A stretch of DNA of 64,000 nucleotides from Thuidium tamariscinum (GCA_947034885.2 OX344750.2:15122053-15186052), one strand, 5' to 3'. Shown: positions 24,371-38,709, counted from the first letter of the stretch. Program-made: numbers and translations. Notes: generated by a model from the sequence alone, not told the origin.

Positions 24371-26424
24371 GAACACGGTTCATCTCTTTTGGCAATGAGT
24401 GGTTAAGCATGGATGGTAAAAATGGACACAAAATCCTCCATTTAGAGTGGGCCTAGTAGGGTGAATTTACCTCCAGAGAAATGCAAGAATTTTTTATTTT
24501 TTGCACATAATTTTTTTTGCAATATTTAATTTCATATTTGCAATCAAAGACTCCAAATTAGCTGGGGGAGATCTTGAACATACATTTAACATGGTACAAA
24601 ATATGGGGCTTTTAATTTATCCTATTGGGCCCACTTTGAATGGAGGATTTGGTGTCCTGCAATAAAAACATGTGTTGGATTTATTTCTATCTATAGTGAC
24701 AAGTGAAAATTGATGTATTGAAATTGAAAATTGGCAAGTCAACAACTTTATAATAGAGTATGCAAAATCTTTGAAATTAAATTGACATAATAATGGGTCA
24801 TTAGTTGGGTTTAGGAACTTTATTGGTTACTTATTGCAAGTCTTCATGTTTCTTCTTGGATTCCCTATGTCTTTAAACCACTTATAGGTGGATTGCCTAA
24901 GCATTTTCAATTGCCTATATATAAGTGACAAAAAAAGTGCATGGTAGCTTCAAAAGTAGACAAAAGTTTTGTCATCAGTGAGTGTCATGACATGTGAGTA
25001 GTTTCAAGATCAAATGTGGGGTAGTATAGTGTTTGATTTTTACTAATAATTGTGTTTTGAATTTCTTTTAACGTAAAATATACATTCATGTACTTGTGCA
25101 TGTTAAAATTCAATTTACAAATGCCAAAGACTTGAATGAAAATGTGATCCATATTTTTGCTATGCATTGTATACATAAAGGACCTTCATAAGCATTTTCA
25201 ACTTTGTATTTAATGATTTTAGGATTGACTTGTTCTATTCAAATGCACTTTGCATTCATTACAACTCCAATCTCTGAGTATAAATATCAACCTATAAACC
25301 TTTCACTTTGAAAAATCATATGTAATTCATTACAACAACCTTGAAATTGTCAATTGAAATTGCCGCTCAACTATTTTTCATTTCTCTTTCTACCAAAAAC
25401 ATGTAAATATAAAGATTTTGATAGATAGATTTTTCTATAAATTTTTTTTTCTTTAGATGGACAATTTAGGAGCCTTATGCCTTCTACTTGTTAACATATT
25501 GCATCTATTTTCATTTGTCTAAATAATGAGCAAAAAATCTTCTAGTCTATAGAAATTGACAAAAGAAATCATACCAATCCTAAAATGATGACTTCTAAAG
25601 CAATGAACGGGGAGTACTGGCATTTAATTACAAGTTAGCCGGTTGAAATCCAGAATTTCCAAATGAAGTTTAAAGTTTTAGGAAAAAAATTGATCATTTT
25701 AGAGGGAAAAAAAAAGAATATTCCTTATTTTCTTAAGGCCTAGCCGGGAGTATTCTCCAAGCAATTGGTTGGTATAAGAAAATGTAGGATTTTAGCTCGT
25801 TAAGCTTTAAATTTCTTCCCAAACTGTGTTCTAAAGCAAACCATCCTTTAATGAAGCAATTACTATTCTTTGCTTAATGTGATAGGATACTTATAGTATG
25901 TTTAATCCTTAAAAGGTGTAATGGGGACTATATGTTGGGTCTTGCATTTTATTATTAGAGTATGAAATATACACTAAAATATATAAGATATGCATTGATA
26001 GATTGGAAATTTGATAACTAACATTTGTCATTTATGAGTCATTTTAATATCTCAATTTTTGATATATTCAAATATGGCTCTAGACATATTGAATACATGA
26101 CTATTTTTTAAATCCTTAAACATATAAGCTATGTAACAATGATCTAAATGAGAAGAGTCATATGTCATTGAATCTAGCTCAACATGAGAAAAAACTTTTG
26201 TAACTCATGTGTTCATGCATTTTGTATGTCAAATACACAAAAATATTATTCTATCATCATATTTTTATGCCAAAATTACTAGATAAATCATATATAGAAA
26301 GTATGCTCAAAACCAACCAAATAAAAAATTTGTCACTATATACATGAATCCTAGGGATGTCAAAAGTATAACAATTGAACATATTTTTAGTTTTCAATGA
26401 ATGCACGGTTGGCTTGAGGTGTTA
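24371..26424. other. AT-rich intergenic, about 2 kb, nothing recognised
   Basis: No coding sequence, structured RNA or clear element ends were seen. Confidence 0.3.
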
Positions 26425-26573
26425 ACCCATTAAGGACCAAGTCGATGATTGCAAATGAATATCTGGTTGGAAATGACATGTTTTCATTAATAGCTAAAGT
26501 GACTACTAATGAAAACTTGTCATTTTCAGCTACAATCATCAACTAGTCGTCAACCTGGTCCTTAATGGGTTAA
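26425..26573. mobile_element. Small hairpin element (MITE-like)
   Basis: AACCCATTAAGGACCAAGTC on the left is the imperfect inverted counterpart of the right end CCTGGTCCTTAATGGGTT. Inner segments GATGATTG/CAATCATC and ATGACA.GTTTTCATTA/TAATGAAAAC.TGTCAT also pair, so nearly the whole 149 bp folds back. Confidence 0.6.
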
Positions 26574-26797
26574 CTCTTTAAGGTTTGAGAAGGCCAAAGT
26601 ACCCAATCACTTGTGGAGTTATTTGAAGTGGTGCTATGAGCCTTTTAAGGGATATTTGTTCATGGATGTAAGACTTTGCCTTCTATTTTGAATCATTGAT
26701 TTTGTACATCATCAACTTCACCCAATTAATTTTGGGTCCAAGTATGAAATCAAAATTTTCAAATTTTATCATCCATAACATATAATTTGATCCTATT

Positions 26798-27017
26798 CAC
26801 TATAAGACTAAATCCATGTTTTAGTTGACCAATCCAAATTTTTTTAAATGAATTTTAGGTGACATCTCATGCAACAACTCCATATTTTTATGTTAGCATT
26901 GATGTCTCGTTGGACATTTTTGTTGAAATAAAAGCATGGAGTTGTTGCATTTGACATTACCTAAAATTCATTTAAAAAAATAGGACTTGTTACCTAAAAT
27001 GTAGGTTTCTTATAGTG
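26798..27017. mobile_element. CACTA-type MITE, same family as 11418-11633
   Basis: The termini are CACTATAAGA and TCTTATAGTG. The core ATTTTTATGTTAGCATTGAT is shared with the element at 11418-11633. It is about 220 bp; no clean 3-bp duplication is visible. Confidence 0.65.
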
Positions 27018-27466
27018 ACATTCTTTTAAGTAGTTTTTTTGGAACAAAAATGTATGTATATTTTTTCTCTCTTAAATAAGACTTGTAGCTCTAATATAGT
27101 GAATTTTCCATCAAAAGAGATCATAATTATGGAAAACGAAGGCCCGCCAATGAAATTGGAAGAGAAATTTAATTTTCATAATGCTATAGGTAAAAAAGGC
27201 TTTACATCATTAGATATTTTTTTAAGACTTTGGCAAACTATTTCAAATTGTTCCTATTATTGGAAATAATTGCATTGTTGCCAAAATATTAAAAAAAAAA
27301 CCAAAAAAAACCCAGATATTTAAAATGTATTGATTTGTTTATTAAATAATAGTTTTTAATGTAGCAATTTCTTGACTACATCAAATGGTGATGTAATTAA
27401 GTTCTCAGAGTTTCCCATTGTCTAGAATTTGTAGTCATATTAAAGCTCCAAGAATATTTAATGGAC

Positions 27467-27467
<1 letters not shown>
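27018..27467. other. AT-rich intergenic; nothing recognised
   Basis: One 76-codon open frame (27039-27269) has no recognisable similarity. The region includes an A-run near 27290. Confidence 0.25.

Positions 27468-27535
<68 letters not shown>
27468..27535. repeat. (TA)n microsatellite, about 33 units
   Basis: An uninterrupted alternating TA run of roughly 67 bp. Confidence 0.98.
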
Positions 27536-27539
<4 letters not shown>

Positions 27540-29890
27540 ATGTACCTTATTCAAAAAGTGTATCCATGTTACAAGAATAAAGTCAATTATGGTATTTCTC
27601 ATGTATTAGATGAAAGTACTGTGCATTCCCCCTTGTACAAAAGTATGTGGGGACTTTTAGAAGGGCACTTCATAATACATTGTATTGAGGCTTAACATTC
27701 AAACCTCTTCAATTCCTAAACTCATTGAAGGGAAGGAACCTAAATGCATTTGAATAAAATTTTGGCTATGGCTTCTATTATGAAATTGTAGAAATTTTAT
27801 TAGGTTTTATTGGTAGTTGAAAGGGGATTCTAGATTCTCTAAAAATGCATTTTTTGGACTTTGTATGAATAACTTATGAATTCATAAAAGTGTTGAAAGT
27901 AGATGTATCTAAAATTGATCCTAAGCACTCATGTATAAAGGCTGTTTTAGACAAGAATCTAAATGGGATAATTTTAGCAAATGACGCTTTTTAATGTGAA
28001 GCTCTATTCAAATATAAAGTCCTCAATTTTATTTGTAAAGGAATATTTGAATTATGAGACTCACATCCTATCAAAGCACTTTACCAAAAGTTCAAAGAGT
28101 CTTGAAAAAAATCTTTTACTTTAGTTTAATTATTCTAATCTCTGATAGATTTTGACCATAGACTACGATTTTCTTACTATGTGACTTGAATACTTAGTGT
28201 TACAAATTCTAAAAAAAGAATTGGTTTTTAGGCTTAAATTTTAAAAATATTAATTTTTGCAATTTTAGAAGTGTTTTGCAATTTTTGACTAAGAAAAACT
28301 ATATGAGTTTAAGTGACCTCCAAACAACATTTTGTAACATCTGACATGCTTTAATATTCCTTGTAAGTGAAGGAACAATGTCATTGATCATGGTATATTT
28401 GTCACCTGTTCAAATTATATTATAGTTAGTTTTTATTATGTAGGAGACTCTATATAATCTCATGAAAGTTATAAAAGTACCTTCAAAAATATTTTATTGG
28501 AAGACATTATATGTTTTTTTAATCTTCTTATAGCATTTTGGAGCTTCTTTGGATACAATTTATAGTAGAAGTACCCATAACCAATAAAATAAGCACATTT
28601 GGACATGGTCTAGGGTAATGCAAGGCAAAGGAAAAAATATCAGAGGTGCATTGACATAAATAATGGGGATTGCAAAAAATTTGGTAGTTTTATTTCTTGA
28701 ATTGAAATCACTATGAATTTTAAAAGGCAGAAGTTGGGCTTGACCTATAACCAACATCTAGAGTCATCCAATTTCGATCATTCAAAAACTACTTTCCCAC
28801 TAATTACTTCCTAGTTTTGTGCTCACTTATGTATCATTAACTCAAAGGTCCAAACCTTGAAAAAGTAAAGTAGAACTACCTATTCCAGATCAAAGACCCA
28901 TATCCAACCTATAGGTAGCATCTATTTCCAACGAAGGTTAAAAGAGATTTGCAATCAAAGCTTGGAATGTACTTTTTCCCCATTTTCAAGGTTGGGACTA
29001 ATAAGGTCATGACACATGTCCCAAAGTATCTTAAAGTGTGTGGAAAATACCAAGTAGGAAAGTAGTCTCAATTTTGATCTAGATTGAAAGACTCTAGACA
29101 TTGGTTGTGGGTTCAATGCACTTTTTGGCTTCTAAAAATCATAGTAATTTCAGTTTTGGGAATAAAATTACAAAAAATTTGCAATCCCTACATTTCCTAT
29201 CTTTCTACGTGGAAAAAGTGAGCATAGACTCATAGTCCTTATCATTTGTTCTAGAATTGTTTAAAGTGATCTGGTATAGGTGGTTCTACCTTACAAAGAC
29301 GTACATTCCAAGAAAAAAATCCGGAAATCCATTCCAATCTTGGTTGGAAGTAGGATGCCCTATTTATTATTGATGGATGTGTATTAATAAAACTACAATA
29401 GGTACCTCTACCACAAACAGTAAAAAGTTTCAAAACTTTAATGAATTCTAGCTTTTAGAGGTCCTCAACTCTTTAGTCTTTAAAGCACTTACCTTTGAGT
29501 TCAAATTGTAGATATGACAAATCAGTTTGAATGGATGTAGCATTGTAGCTAAGTAAGCGTAAACTTTTTCATTTATCCATTTCCTAGGAAATTTTTATAG
29601 GAGTATTTTTCTCTTTTGGTGGGAGATGTAAAGCTATATATGAATGTCTCAAATTTCATTGATGACTTTTATGATGGAATTGTTTTAGTTGATTTTGATG
29701 TATATAAAGAGATTTATACTTTATTCATGTAATGTATTGATGAATATATGTTCTGGTCAATGCTATGTGGCAAGGTGTTACAATTTTCAATTTAGAGGCA
29801 TGATAATTCTAGTGTCATATCTAAAGCCCCAGTTCTTTTGGAATCATTTTTGTCTATTTTTTTATGAACCTTTGGGCCTTAACCCCTAAA
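27536..29890. other. AT-rich intergenic, about 2.3 kb
   Basis: No gene recognised. A weak inverted pair exists between about 28866-28985 and 29245-29400 (shared GTAGAAC.ACCTAT.CCAGATC and GGAATGTAC blocks), possibly decayed element ends. Confidence 0.3.
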
Positions 29891-29894
29891 TGCC

Positions 29895-30290
29895 CAAGAA
29901 ACCAAAATTTGGTGATTGCAAAACTTTGAAGTCAAATAAAACCTAACAAAGTTGCTATTTTTAGTAGTTTATATTTTTGAAAAGTTCTTTTTGAAGTCTA
30001 GTTGTAGGGTCAAAAATCTAGTTAGGAAAATAAATGATAGGGATTTTTCTATTCAAGATTTTGTGGGAGGGTACCCATTGCAATCTTGACTTTTTGTGGT
30101 GTTGAAAGCTCTTGAAAATGAGCCTCAAATACACTAGGTCTTGGAGAAAAAATCAAATTCAAAATTCATTTACAAAATTGTAAAGTAGATTTTGAGAAGC
30201 CATAAATTGATTAGAGCTATAGGTCCTTTAACTCCATATTTTTTTTGGTCACCAGCTTTTGAGATTTGACTTGGAGGGAGGGGGCACTAT
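29895..30290 (-). repeat. Dispersed repeat, three copies in the window
   Basis: The reverse complement of this stretch matches 55560-55890 and 63300-63690: shared AATGAGCCTCAAATACAC against GTGTATTTGAGGCTCATT, ATTCAAGATTTTGTG against its complement, and a sequence on TTGGTTTTATTTGA. Non-coding. Confidence 0.6.
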
Positions 30291-30727
30291 GTGAAATATA
30301 TGAGGAGATAGGTAGATACAATGAGTATTTTTTAGGGAGTATTATATTTAAAAAAAAATTTAGGCATGCTATCATCATCTAATTATCTACTTTGAGGCAT
30401 TAAATAGGGGGCTTGTATTACTTATAGTTTTCAAATGCCGTGAATAAATCATATGTTATAGTAGTTCATATACTTTTTTCCAAGACATTCCTTGCTACAT
30501 TATTTTCTTATACTGATTTTCTTAAAGTACTTTCTATTTTAATTTCACATTTTTTTCAAGACATTGCTTCTTATATTCTTTTCCTTACACTAAATTTTTT
30601 TGAACTACCTTCCTCTTTTACTTCATAAATTTTTGTTCAATACTTTTATCACTACATTTTTTATGTTGTACTTGATTTTTTTGAACTACTTTCTATTTTT
30701 AGTTCACATTTTTTTTCCAATACATTG

Positions 30728-33700
30728 TGTAGGTGCTTTATTCCCACCCTTGGAATCAAGCGATCACAACCAGACTTTAGTACTATTAACTCCTATTACC
30801 TATGAGTATCTAAGCGTCAATCCATTGTGCCTTCCAAGCAATGGATCTTTTTACTAACCTACCTATTCTAATACGTGATTTAGTTCTACTTTGAGCGTTA
30901 TTCCTTTCCTACCTAAGTGGCTTAATTTCCTCTACTTCATGTGTTGGTGCCCCTTTCTTCTTATTCTAATTGTATATATTTGGTTGTTCCTATTGACCGT
31001 GACGTATTAGTTCCTTGACCCCGCTTACTTAAGTATTTACTCTTCTACTCCACTAGTACGTATTATGCTTTCCTACCTCTATTTTATGGGGCTTCTACTT
31101 CTACTCTACGTATTATACTTTCCTACTTCTACTTTATGTATTTGAGGCTTCTACTTCTACTCTACATATTATACTTTCCTACTTCTATTTTATGTATTTG
31201 GGGCTTCTACCTCTATGTATTGTATTGTTTAATCTTTATTTGTTCCTTCTAACCTAGGTTGCTCCCTCCTATCTATGGTTGTTCCTTTGGTCTATCCCAT
31301 AATAGCTAATCGTCGGCCCCAATCATAATTAGCTTGCGGGCCCTTTGATCCTAACTGCTTCCTAATTGCCTACTTGGTCTAAATAATGTATAAAGAAAAG
31401 GGTATGAATTAGAGTTAGGAGCCCACCTCCAACGCGTGTGTGGTGGCGCCCTCTAGTCTTGCTTTGTCCCACGCCATGTCCACCGGAGCCCTTTGTTGGT
31501 TCAACTTGGTTCTTAGGTCACACTCCCCCTAATTATTCCCCTTTTGACTATATTTTGTCTTCCTAAACCATTTTCCTAAGCTATCCTTTTAATTGTTTTC
31601 TACTTCTATACTATTTTCCTAGCTATCCTTTTAATTGTTTTGTTTTGTCTTAGAACCTAGTCTTAATGCCCCTGGATCCCGATGTTGGAGTGCCCGGCTA
31701 CAGTGCTCGGTTGGATTGTTGGCTGGGGTGCCCGTTGAGGTGCTTCAGCTGGGTGCTGGACTGAATTACTTAGAGGTGCAACTAAATCGCTATACAAAGG
31801 GTTAATCCAAGGTGTGGCCTAATGTCTATTCTATTCAAGAAACCCACTAACATTACTTTGTTGGATGCTAAACATTGAATTAGTTCCAAACATATTGGAC
31901 ACTAAACATTGAGACTACCTTAAGGGGGGTTGCTTTTGACACCTTGCTGAAACTTAGGGGGTTCAAAGCTTTGCCACGAGAGTGATACTTTTGACACTTG
32001 ACTAAGACTTTTGCTTTTTTAGGGACATAGGGGAGTCAAAGCTCTGCTGTCCCTCATGGGACTATTGTAACTCCGTGAACAAGAGAAGAGGGAGAAGAGA
32101 GATTGTACAAAAAGCAGCATACACTCTTAAGCCACCTCACTAGTTAATCCCTCGGTTCCTCCCAAGTCTCTCTCACAACAACATTCAATGATTCCGCAAC
32201 ACCAAAAGTCACCCAATATCAAGTTGTATAAATACCATACAAGTTTGGAAGGGTTTCAAGTCCCCAAGGTGCAAATCACAAGTGACAAGGGTGTACAACC
32301 CCCCAAAACCATCAAAGGCTTCTTTGGCATAACAAGCCAAAGAAAATCCTGCATAACCTGGGCCCAATAGTACTCCCCCTAAAATGTGGGGAGTGAAAAA
32401 GAGAGAGAATGAGAGGAGAATGCTTTCCCTTTTATACCCAAAAGGGAGCGACTCCCTCCCTTAATCTACTAAGAAAAATTAAATAAGGAAAATAAGATGG
32501 GCCGTACATGTGACCTTTCTCCAAATCTAACTATTGACTTAAGATCTACGTAATTTGAATTTAGAATTCAAACCTTACCTAATCCTTACAAAAACTTGCA
32601 ATCTACCTACTTTTACTTTCCCAAAATTTACAAATTCCCACATGGGAGTGGTTCTCATGTGTTCCTGCCTACTTTTTACTTCAAATTCAAATTTACTTAC
32701 ACCAAGCACTTGGAGCTTCCTTCACTTTCTTTTTGAGGTTGTACTTGCTCTCACATACGCCCAAATCTCCCTACACGTTCTCCACATGATCTACGCCCAT
32801 TGGGGCCCACATCCTCTAAATTTCCATTAGGGGGTCTTAAACCCCATTTCTTCCACCATGTATTGTCCCAAAACTCTAACATTTGGAGTTTGACTCCAAT
32901 TTGTAAACGAATTAGGCCGTTGGGTCCGGGAGGCCATAATTAGTCTAGGAAACACCTCAAACCCTTTAATCTATGCCTTAAATCTCAACGAAACCTAGTA
33001 TAGGTTGGGGTCAAAGTTAGGATAAATTTCCAACTTTTGGAGTTTGACTTTTTTGGAACCCATTCCTTCACCAAGATCTCAAGTAGATATAGGGGGGTAG
33101 GAATAGATCTAAATTAGGTCCCGATACAATGTCATATGCTCCCGATACGCCGGTCAACTTTCAATACCGTCATTTAAATTGCCAATTGTTGAGGAAGGTT
33201 GCCAATTTGGGGTCTTCTGCCTATCAATATGTCTTGAAACTTGGGGGAGTTCTCCATTGGTGTGAGATCGCTTAGACGGATTTTTAGTGGGATTTTTAAG
33301 GCACCCTGGGATATTCTTACAAATTTCCATCCAAAGACTGATGCGGTTGACCACTTGGGAAAATATCCATAATCCTTTGGAAAATTCCCAAACTTTGGAA
33401 GGGACCTCCCATAGGATCTTCCAAGTGTATGTGGACTTACATCCCCACTGCGTGCGCCAAGAAATAGGGAAACGCCCGATACCTACAATTTAAGGTTAAT
33501 ATTCTACCCCGTATTTTCTTCGATGCTATGGGGAGTAGGGAATCTCATCCTAGATTTTCCTGTGGGGACTTCCTAACCCAACAAGGCCCTTTTTAGGCTT
33601 CTCACCCTAAAACCCTGCATTACTCTCAAATTGTCGTTTGTTTGACCAAAGCAAGACCCATTTGAGATACAAACTACCCTAAATCCCTTCTATTGATCAA

Positions 33701-33837
33701 ATGGCATATTGACATGTAGGATGCCAATATTGGTTTTATTTTCTTTTATGGGTTCTATGGGCCTAATTATGCCTTGGATTGTATAGGAATCTAAAAAACA
33801 AACCCGTGAGTCCCCGGTGACAAATCGGGGGTTCACA
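30728..33837 (-). mobile_element. Long solo-LTR-like unit (LTR retrotransposon fossil), copy 1
   Basis: The unit is 3110 bp, begins TGTAGG and ends TTCACA (TG..CA), and is flanked by CATTG on both sides (30723-30727 and 33838-33842), a 5-bp target duplication typical of LTR retroelements. It is related over most of its length to 35684-39313 in inverted orientation. By comparison with that copy and its TATA-like box, the transcriptional sense is minus (TATA-like box near 32429-32437). No gag-pol coding sequence lies inside, so it reads as a solo LTR left by recombination. The superfamily cannot be assigned without an internal region. Divergence from the other copy suggests it is old. Confidence 0.78.
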
Positions 33838-33842
33838 CATTG

Positions 33843-34944
33843 CTTGCTAGATTCTTCTTATTGGACTAAATATTTGTGAACTACTTTCTTCCTTGACAAT
33901 TGGCACTAGGGATAACTTAAAACTAGTCTTGGTGAAACCAAAAAGATAAAAGCAAAATACACACACAATTACACTTAGAACAACAATGTGTACATGACTA
34001 CATGTGAGTATTCATGTCTTATATTTTTTGAAGTTCTATACTTGTAATGTTCATAGAGAGGGTGAAGGCATTGTCATGTCCAATACACTTGTCAAAACAC
34101 ATTGAATTCACAAGATACACAATATATTAGAACAATATATTTTTGTACAATCATGCTCATATAAACGTTACTATAAAATATTATGGAAGAATGCAACAAT
34201 AGTACAAAATAAAATGCCTACATTGTGTTTATCTTAGGTATTTATAAACATAAAGAGTCAAAAAAATGTGCATATCATGCAAAGTTTGTACAAGTTTTGG
34301 ACATACTAACAAAACTAAGCCTATACAATTAAGGCCAAACATACACTATTGTAATTCACCTACATCCGAAAATCAATCACAATCTTTCATAAATGAGTGA
34401 AATGCATTTCCCTCATTTTATCAATCACATATAGTTACCACAAGTCTTGAATACTAAGTTCACCCTTCATTGCCCAAGGCCTAACCATGTCAAAAAACAA
34501 CCTTGTTTTTCAAGTGTTATAAGTCTAAATATGAGTAAGGCAGAAAAATCTCAACCATACAAGCTTGTAGTGTGCATATTGTAGATGATGTCGGTCAAAT
34601 TTGGGATCATTTGACCATATAGAATGAAAGATTATAATGTTTTAGTGTTGAAAAAAGATGCTCATATTTTCCTAAAAACACATTTAGAGGTGAAATTCAA
34701 TTTCTTAACTTACTCAAATGAAAAAACTTTAAACTACAAAGTGATTCAAAACCAAAAGAAAGATACTTTGGTGGGATAAAAAAATCATTCAATTGACTCA
34801 TTGCGTTTGCAAAATTGTTTTGAAATATAAAAAAACAATGAAAAAATAGCAAAAAAACACATCTATGGCTTAACCTAATTCTACTAAAATGATTCTTAAT
34901 CAATCACAACTTCTTGGATTGATATAAAATTTTACCACAGGAAC
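33843..34944. other. AT-rich intergenic between two retroelement remnants
   Basis: No gene recognised. From about 34760 onward it matches 23160-23280 (dispersed direct repeat). Confidence 0.35.
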
Positions 34945-34948
34945 TAGA

Positions 34949-35671
34949 GGGTGATTGCAAGAAAGGGCTGTCCTTTTTGGCGTCACAATGGAAGTGACTT
35001 TTGTGCCATTGGTTATAATTTTGGGGGTATTAATCCAATGTACTTGAAATTTTTATTGAAGATGTCCAACTTGATATTAAAGAAATTCCTCATTTTTCAA
35101 AAATTTCCAAAAAACATTTTCTAATTAAATTTGAATTTACCTAATTTGTCACACTTTGCAGTTTAGGGGTTTTTAGTACTGTGGAGTATCCAAAATTAAT
35201 GATGTAGACTTGAAATTTGTGTGGTCTATTTATGCCCTAAAGATTTATGAGTTGACGAAAAATATTTCTTAAAAACATTATTTTATGTCCTCTACATTGA
35301 TGCAAATAGAGGCCCCTTGCGCATACAATTCTGAACATCAAAAATGGTTTCAAAATAATTCTTTTGGTGAAAACTCATCATCATCAATCCTTCCCAAATT
35401 TCCAATTTTTAGTTTTTTTTAAAATTGATTTTCCTATTTTTTACAAATTAAAATGTGAAAGTACCCCTTTTTCTGAGAATTTGCACTTTTCTAGTTCACC
35501 TAGTTAGAAAATTTTCCTACACTTTTCCTTCATATGGGACCTTCTTCTTAAAGGTATATGCACTAAACATATTTTTCACATTTTCTTAAAATTATTTTTC
35601 TAATTAAACAGTACTCCCAAAGGAAAAACACAAACGAGACAAAAAGTGAGAGGCCTTTCTTGCAACTACCC
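34949..35671. mobile_element. Foldback-family element, 723 bp
   Basis: The ends are GGGTGATTGCAAG and CTTGCAACTACCC, with TAGA duplicated on both sides (34945-34948 and 35672-35675). The interior carries the family blocks, such as GCACTTTTCTAGTTC near 35487. It sits in the dispersed repeat whose undisturbed version is near 24260. Confidence 0.8.
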
Positions 35672-37414
35672 TAGACCAGTATGTGTGAGTCCCCGATTCG
35701 TCACCGGGGACTCACGGGTTCTTTTTTCGCAATTCCTACATAAACTAAGGCGTATTTGGGCTTATAAAACCCACAAAAGGGCATTAAACCGGTATTGGCA
35801 TTACACATACCAATGTGCCATTTAGTCATTAGGTGGGATTTATGATAGTTTACATCCAAAACGGGCCTGGTCTTAGCTAAATAGATGCCAAACTGATAGA
35901 GATGTGCAGAATTAGCGTAAAAAGCCTAAGAAGGCCCTATCTAGGCTAGGAAGTCCTCGTAGGGGGATCTAGGAGGAATCCCCCACTCCCCATAGCATTG
36001 AAGAGAATACGGACGAAATACTAACCTTGAAATGCAGGTACCGGGCGATTTCCTAATTCTAGGAGCACGCAGTGGGGATGCAGATTTGCATCCAAGTGGG
36101 GGGATCCCATCGGTGGTCCCCTCTAAAGTTTGGGAATTTTCCGACATTGTTTGGATATTTTCCCAGACGGTCAACTGCGGTGGACTTTGGGTGGGAATTC
36201 GAAAGAATATCCCAAAGTGCGGTAAAATCCCACTAAAAATCCGGCGAGGCGGTCTCACACCAACGGAGCGCTTCCCCAAGTTTCAAGACAAAACGATAGT
36301 TGGAAGATCCCGAATTGGCAACATTCCTCCCCAACTGACAAATTAAATGACGAAAGCGGCGGTTGACCGACGTACCGGGGCCATACGACATCGGAACGGA
36401 GCCTATCTTGGGTCTATTCCTACCCCCTTCCATCTACTTGGAAGATTGGTGAAGGTTTGGGGTCCAAAATTGCTAAACTCCAAAAGTTGGGAATTTATCC
36501 CAACTTTGATCCTAGCTTACGCTAAGATTCCTTGGGAATTTGGACATAGTTTAAGGAGTAAGAGGTTCTCCTTAGGCTAATTGTGGCCTTCCGGAGCCAA
36601 TGGCGCAATCCGTTTGCCAGTTGGAGCTAAACTCCAAAAGTTAGCCTTTTGGGGACAGCACATGGAGAAGAAATGGGGGTTTTAGGCCCCCCAATGCTTT
36701 TTTGGGGAGTTTGAGCCCTATTAGCCGTGGGGAACGCGTAGGGAACGTGTGGGGAACTCCGGGCACATGTGGGAGCAAGTACCACCTCAAAAAGTTAGTG
36801 GAGGTGGCTCATGTGCTTTGGTGTAAGTAATTTCAAATTAAGTAGGTGGGAACACATAGGAACTTCTCCCATGTGAGAACTTGTAAATTTTGGGGAAGGT
36901 AAATTAGACGGTTTTGCAAGTTCTTGTAAGGTTAGGTAAGATTTGAATTTCTCAATTCAAATTGTGTAGATTTTAGGTGGATAATTAGATTTGGGATGGG
37001 TAAACATGTACGGACCTCCTAAATTCCCTCATCTAGTTATTCTTAGTAGATTAAGGGGGGGGGGGTTGCTCCCTTTTGGGTATAAAAGGGGCGGCATTCT
37101 CCTCTCATTCTCTCTCTTTTCTCACTCCTACCCATTTAAGGGAGGAGGACTATTGGGCCCGGGTTATGCCGGATTTCTTTTGGTTTTTGATGCCAAGGGA
37201 GCCTTTGATGGTCTTTTGGGGTTTTTACACCCTTTGGTAAGTGTGGTTTTTTACTTGGGGACTTGAGCCCCCCCCCAAGTGTTGAAACTTGTTGCAATCT
37301 AAGCTTGATTACTCATTGTATTGTGCACTATTGAGAGTTGTTGTGGGAGAGTCTTGTGAGGAACCGAGGGGTAACTTGGGAGGTGACTTCGAGCGTATGT
37401 TTGCACTTTGTACT

Positions 37415-37780
37415 ACTCTCTTCTCCCTCTTCTCTTAGTCACGGGGTTAATTTAGTCCCATCGGGAACGGCAAAACTTTGAACTATAGGACTAGATAAGT
37501 GGTGTGGACACTCTCTTCTCCCTCTTCTCTTAGTCACGGGGTTAATTTAGTCCCATCGGGGACGGCAAAGCTTTGAACTATAGGACTAGATAAGTGGTGT
37601 GGACACTCTCTTCTCCCTCTTCTTTTAGTCACAGGGTTAATTAAGTCCCATAAGGGACGGTGAAGCTTTGAACTATAGGACTAAATAAGTTGTGTGGACA
37701 CTCTCTTCTCCCTCTTCTCTTAGTCACGGGGTTAATTTAGTCCCATAGGGGACGGCGAAGCTATGAACCCCCACCCTTCC
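37415..37780. repeat. Tandem array, 95-bp unit, four copies
   Basis: ACTCTCTTCTCCCTCTTCTC recurs at 37415, 37510, 37605 and 37700 with strict 95-bp spacing, each followed by AGTCAC.GGGTTAAT.. It lies inside the long LTR-like unit. Confidence 0.92.
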
Positions 37781-38186
37781 TAAGAAACCAAAGTCTTAGC
37801 CACGTGTCAAAATGCCTCACTCTCACGGCGAAGCTTTGAACCCCCTAAGTCTTAGTGGGGTGTCAAATAACCTTCCCCTTGAGTTAGAATCAACGTTTAG
37901 TGTCCAACATGGTTGGCACTAAATCAACGTTTAGCATCCAACATCCATTGGGTTAAAACCCTTGGGCTACATCAATTGTTCTTTTGTTAGGAGGTTCCTA
38001 GTTCCACTCAAAAAGCCAAAAATTGCAAGTCTCCAAGTGTTGGACCAACCAGCCAGCCAGAGCCCGCAGCCCAGCCAGTCGGGTCCCGCGGCCGGGTACC
38101 GCAGCCAGCCAGCTGGGTCCGCAATCGGGTACCGCAGCCGGGGAGGGGCCAGGGTTCGGGGAGCTAGGGGTTCTTGCACAAAATGA

Positions 38187-38415
38187 ATAGAAATTAGTTG
38201 GAATTAGGGGTGGTATAGAAATTAGTTGGGATTAGGGGTAGTATAGAAATTAGTTGGGATTAGGGGAAGTATAGAAATTAGTTGGTTTAGGAGGTAGTAT
38301 AGGAATTAGTTGGGTTAAGAGATAGTATAGAAATTAGTTGGTTTAGGAGGTAGTATAGGAATTAGTTGGGTTAAGAGATAGTATAGAAATTAGTTGGTTT
38401 AGGAGGTAGTATAGA
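38187..38415. repeat. Tandem array, ~28-bp unit, about eight copies
   Basis: Units of the form ATAGAAATTAGTTGG..TTAGG.GGTAGT repeat head to tail. Located inside the long LTR-like unit. Confidence 0.85.
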
Positions 38416-38709
38416 GATTAGTGGCGCTAAGAAGTCTTGCAAAAAAGACCTAATTGTAAGAAGCACCCGGAAGGGAATAATTAAAAGAGCCGGGGCTAAG
38501 ACATGGCAATGATGGACGTGGCGTGGAGCGAAGAGGACCGGATCCACGGAACGGAGGTGGGCCTGTAAACCCTCCTTTGAGTTGAATTAATTGATGCAAT
38601 AGGAAATTAGTTAGTGGAAAAGTCTACATCCCAAGTAGGATTAAGGTCCAGTGATTAGCACTCCCGAATCGGAAGACAACCATAAAGAAAAGGAAAATAA
38701 TGAGTACCC

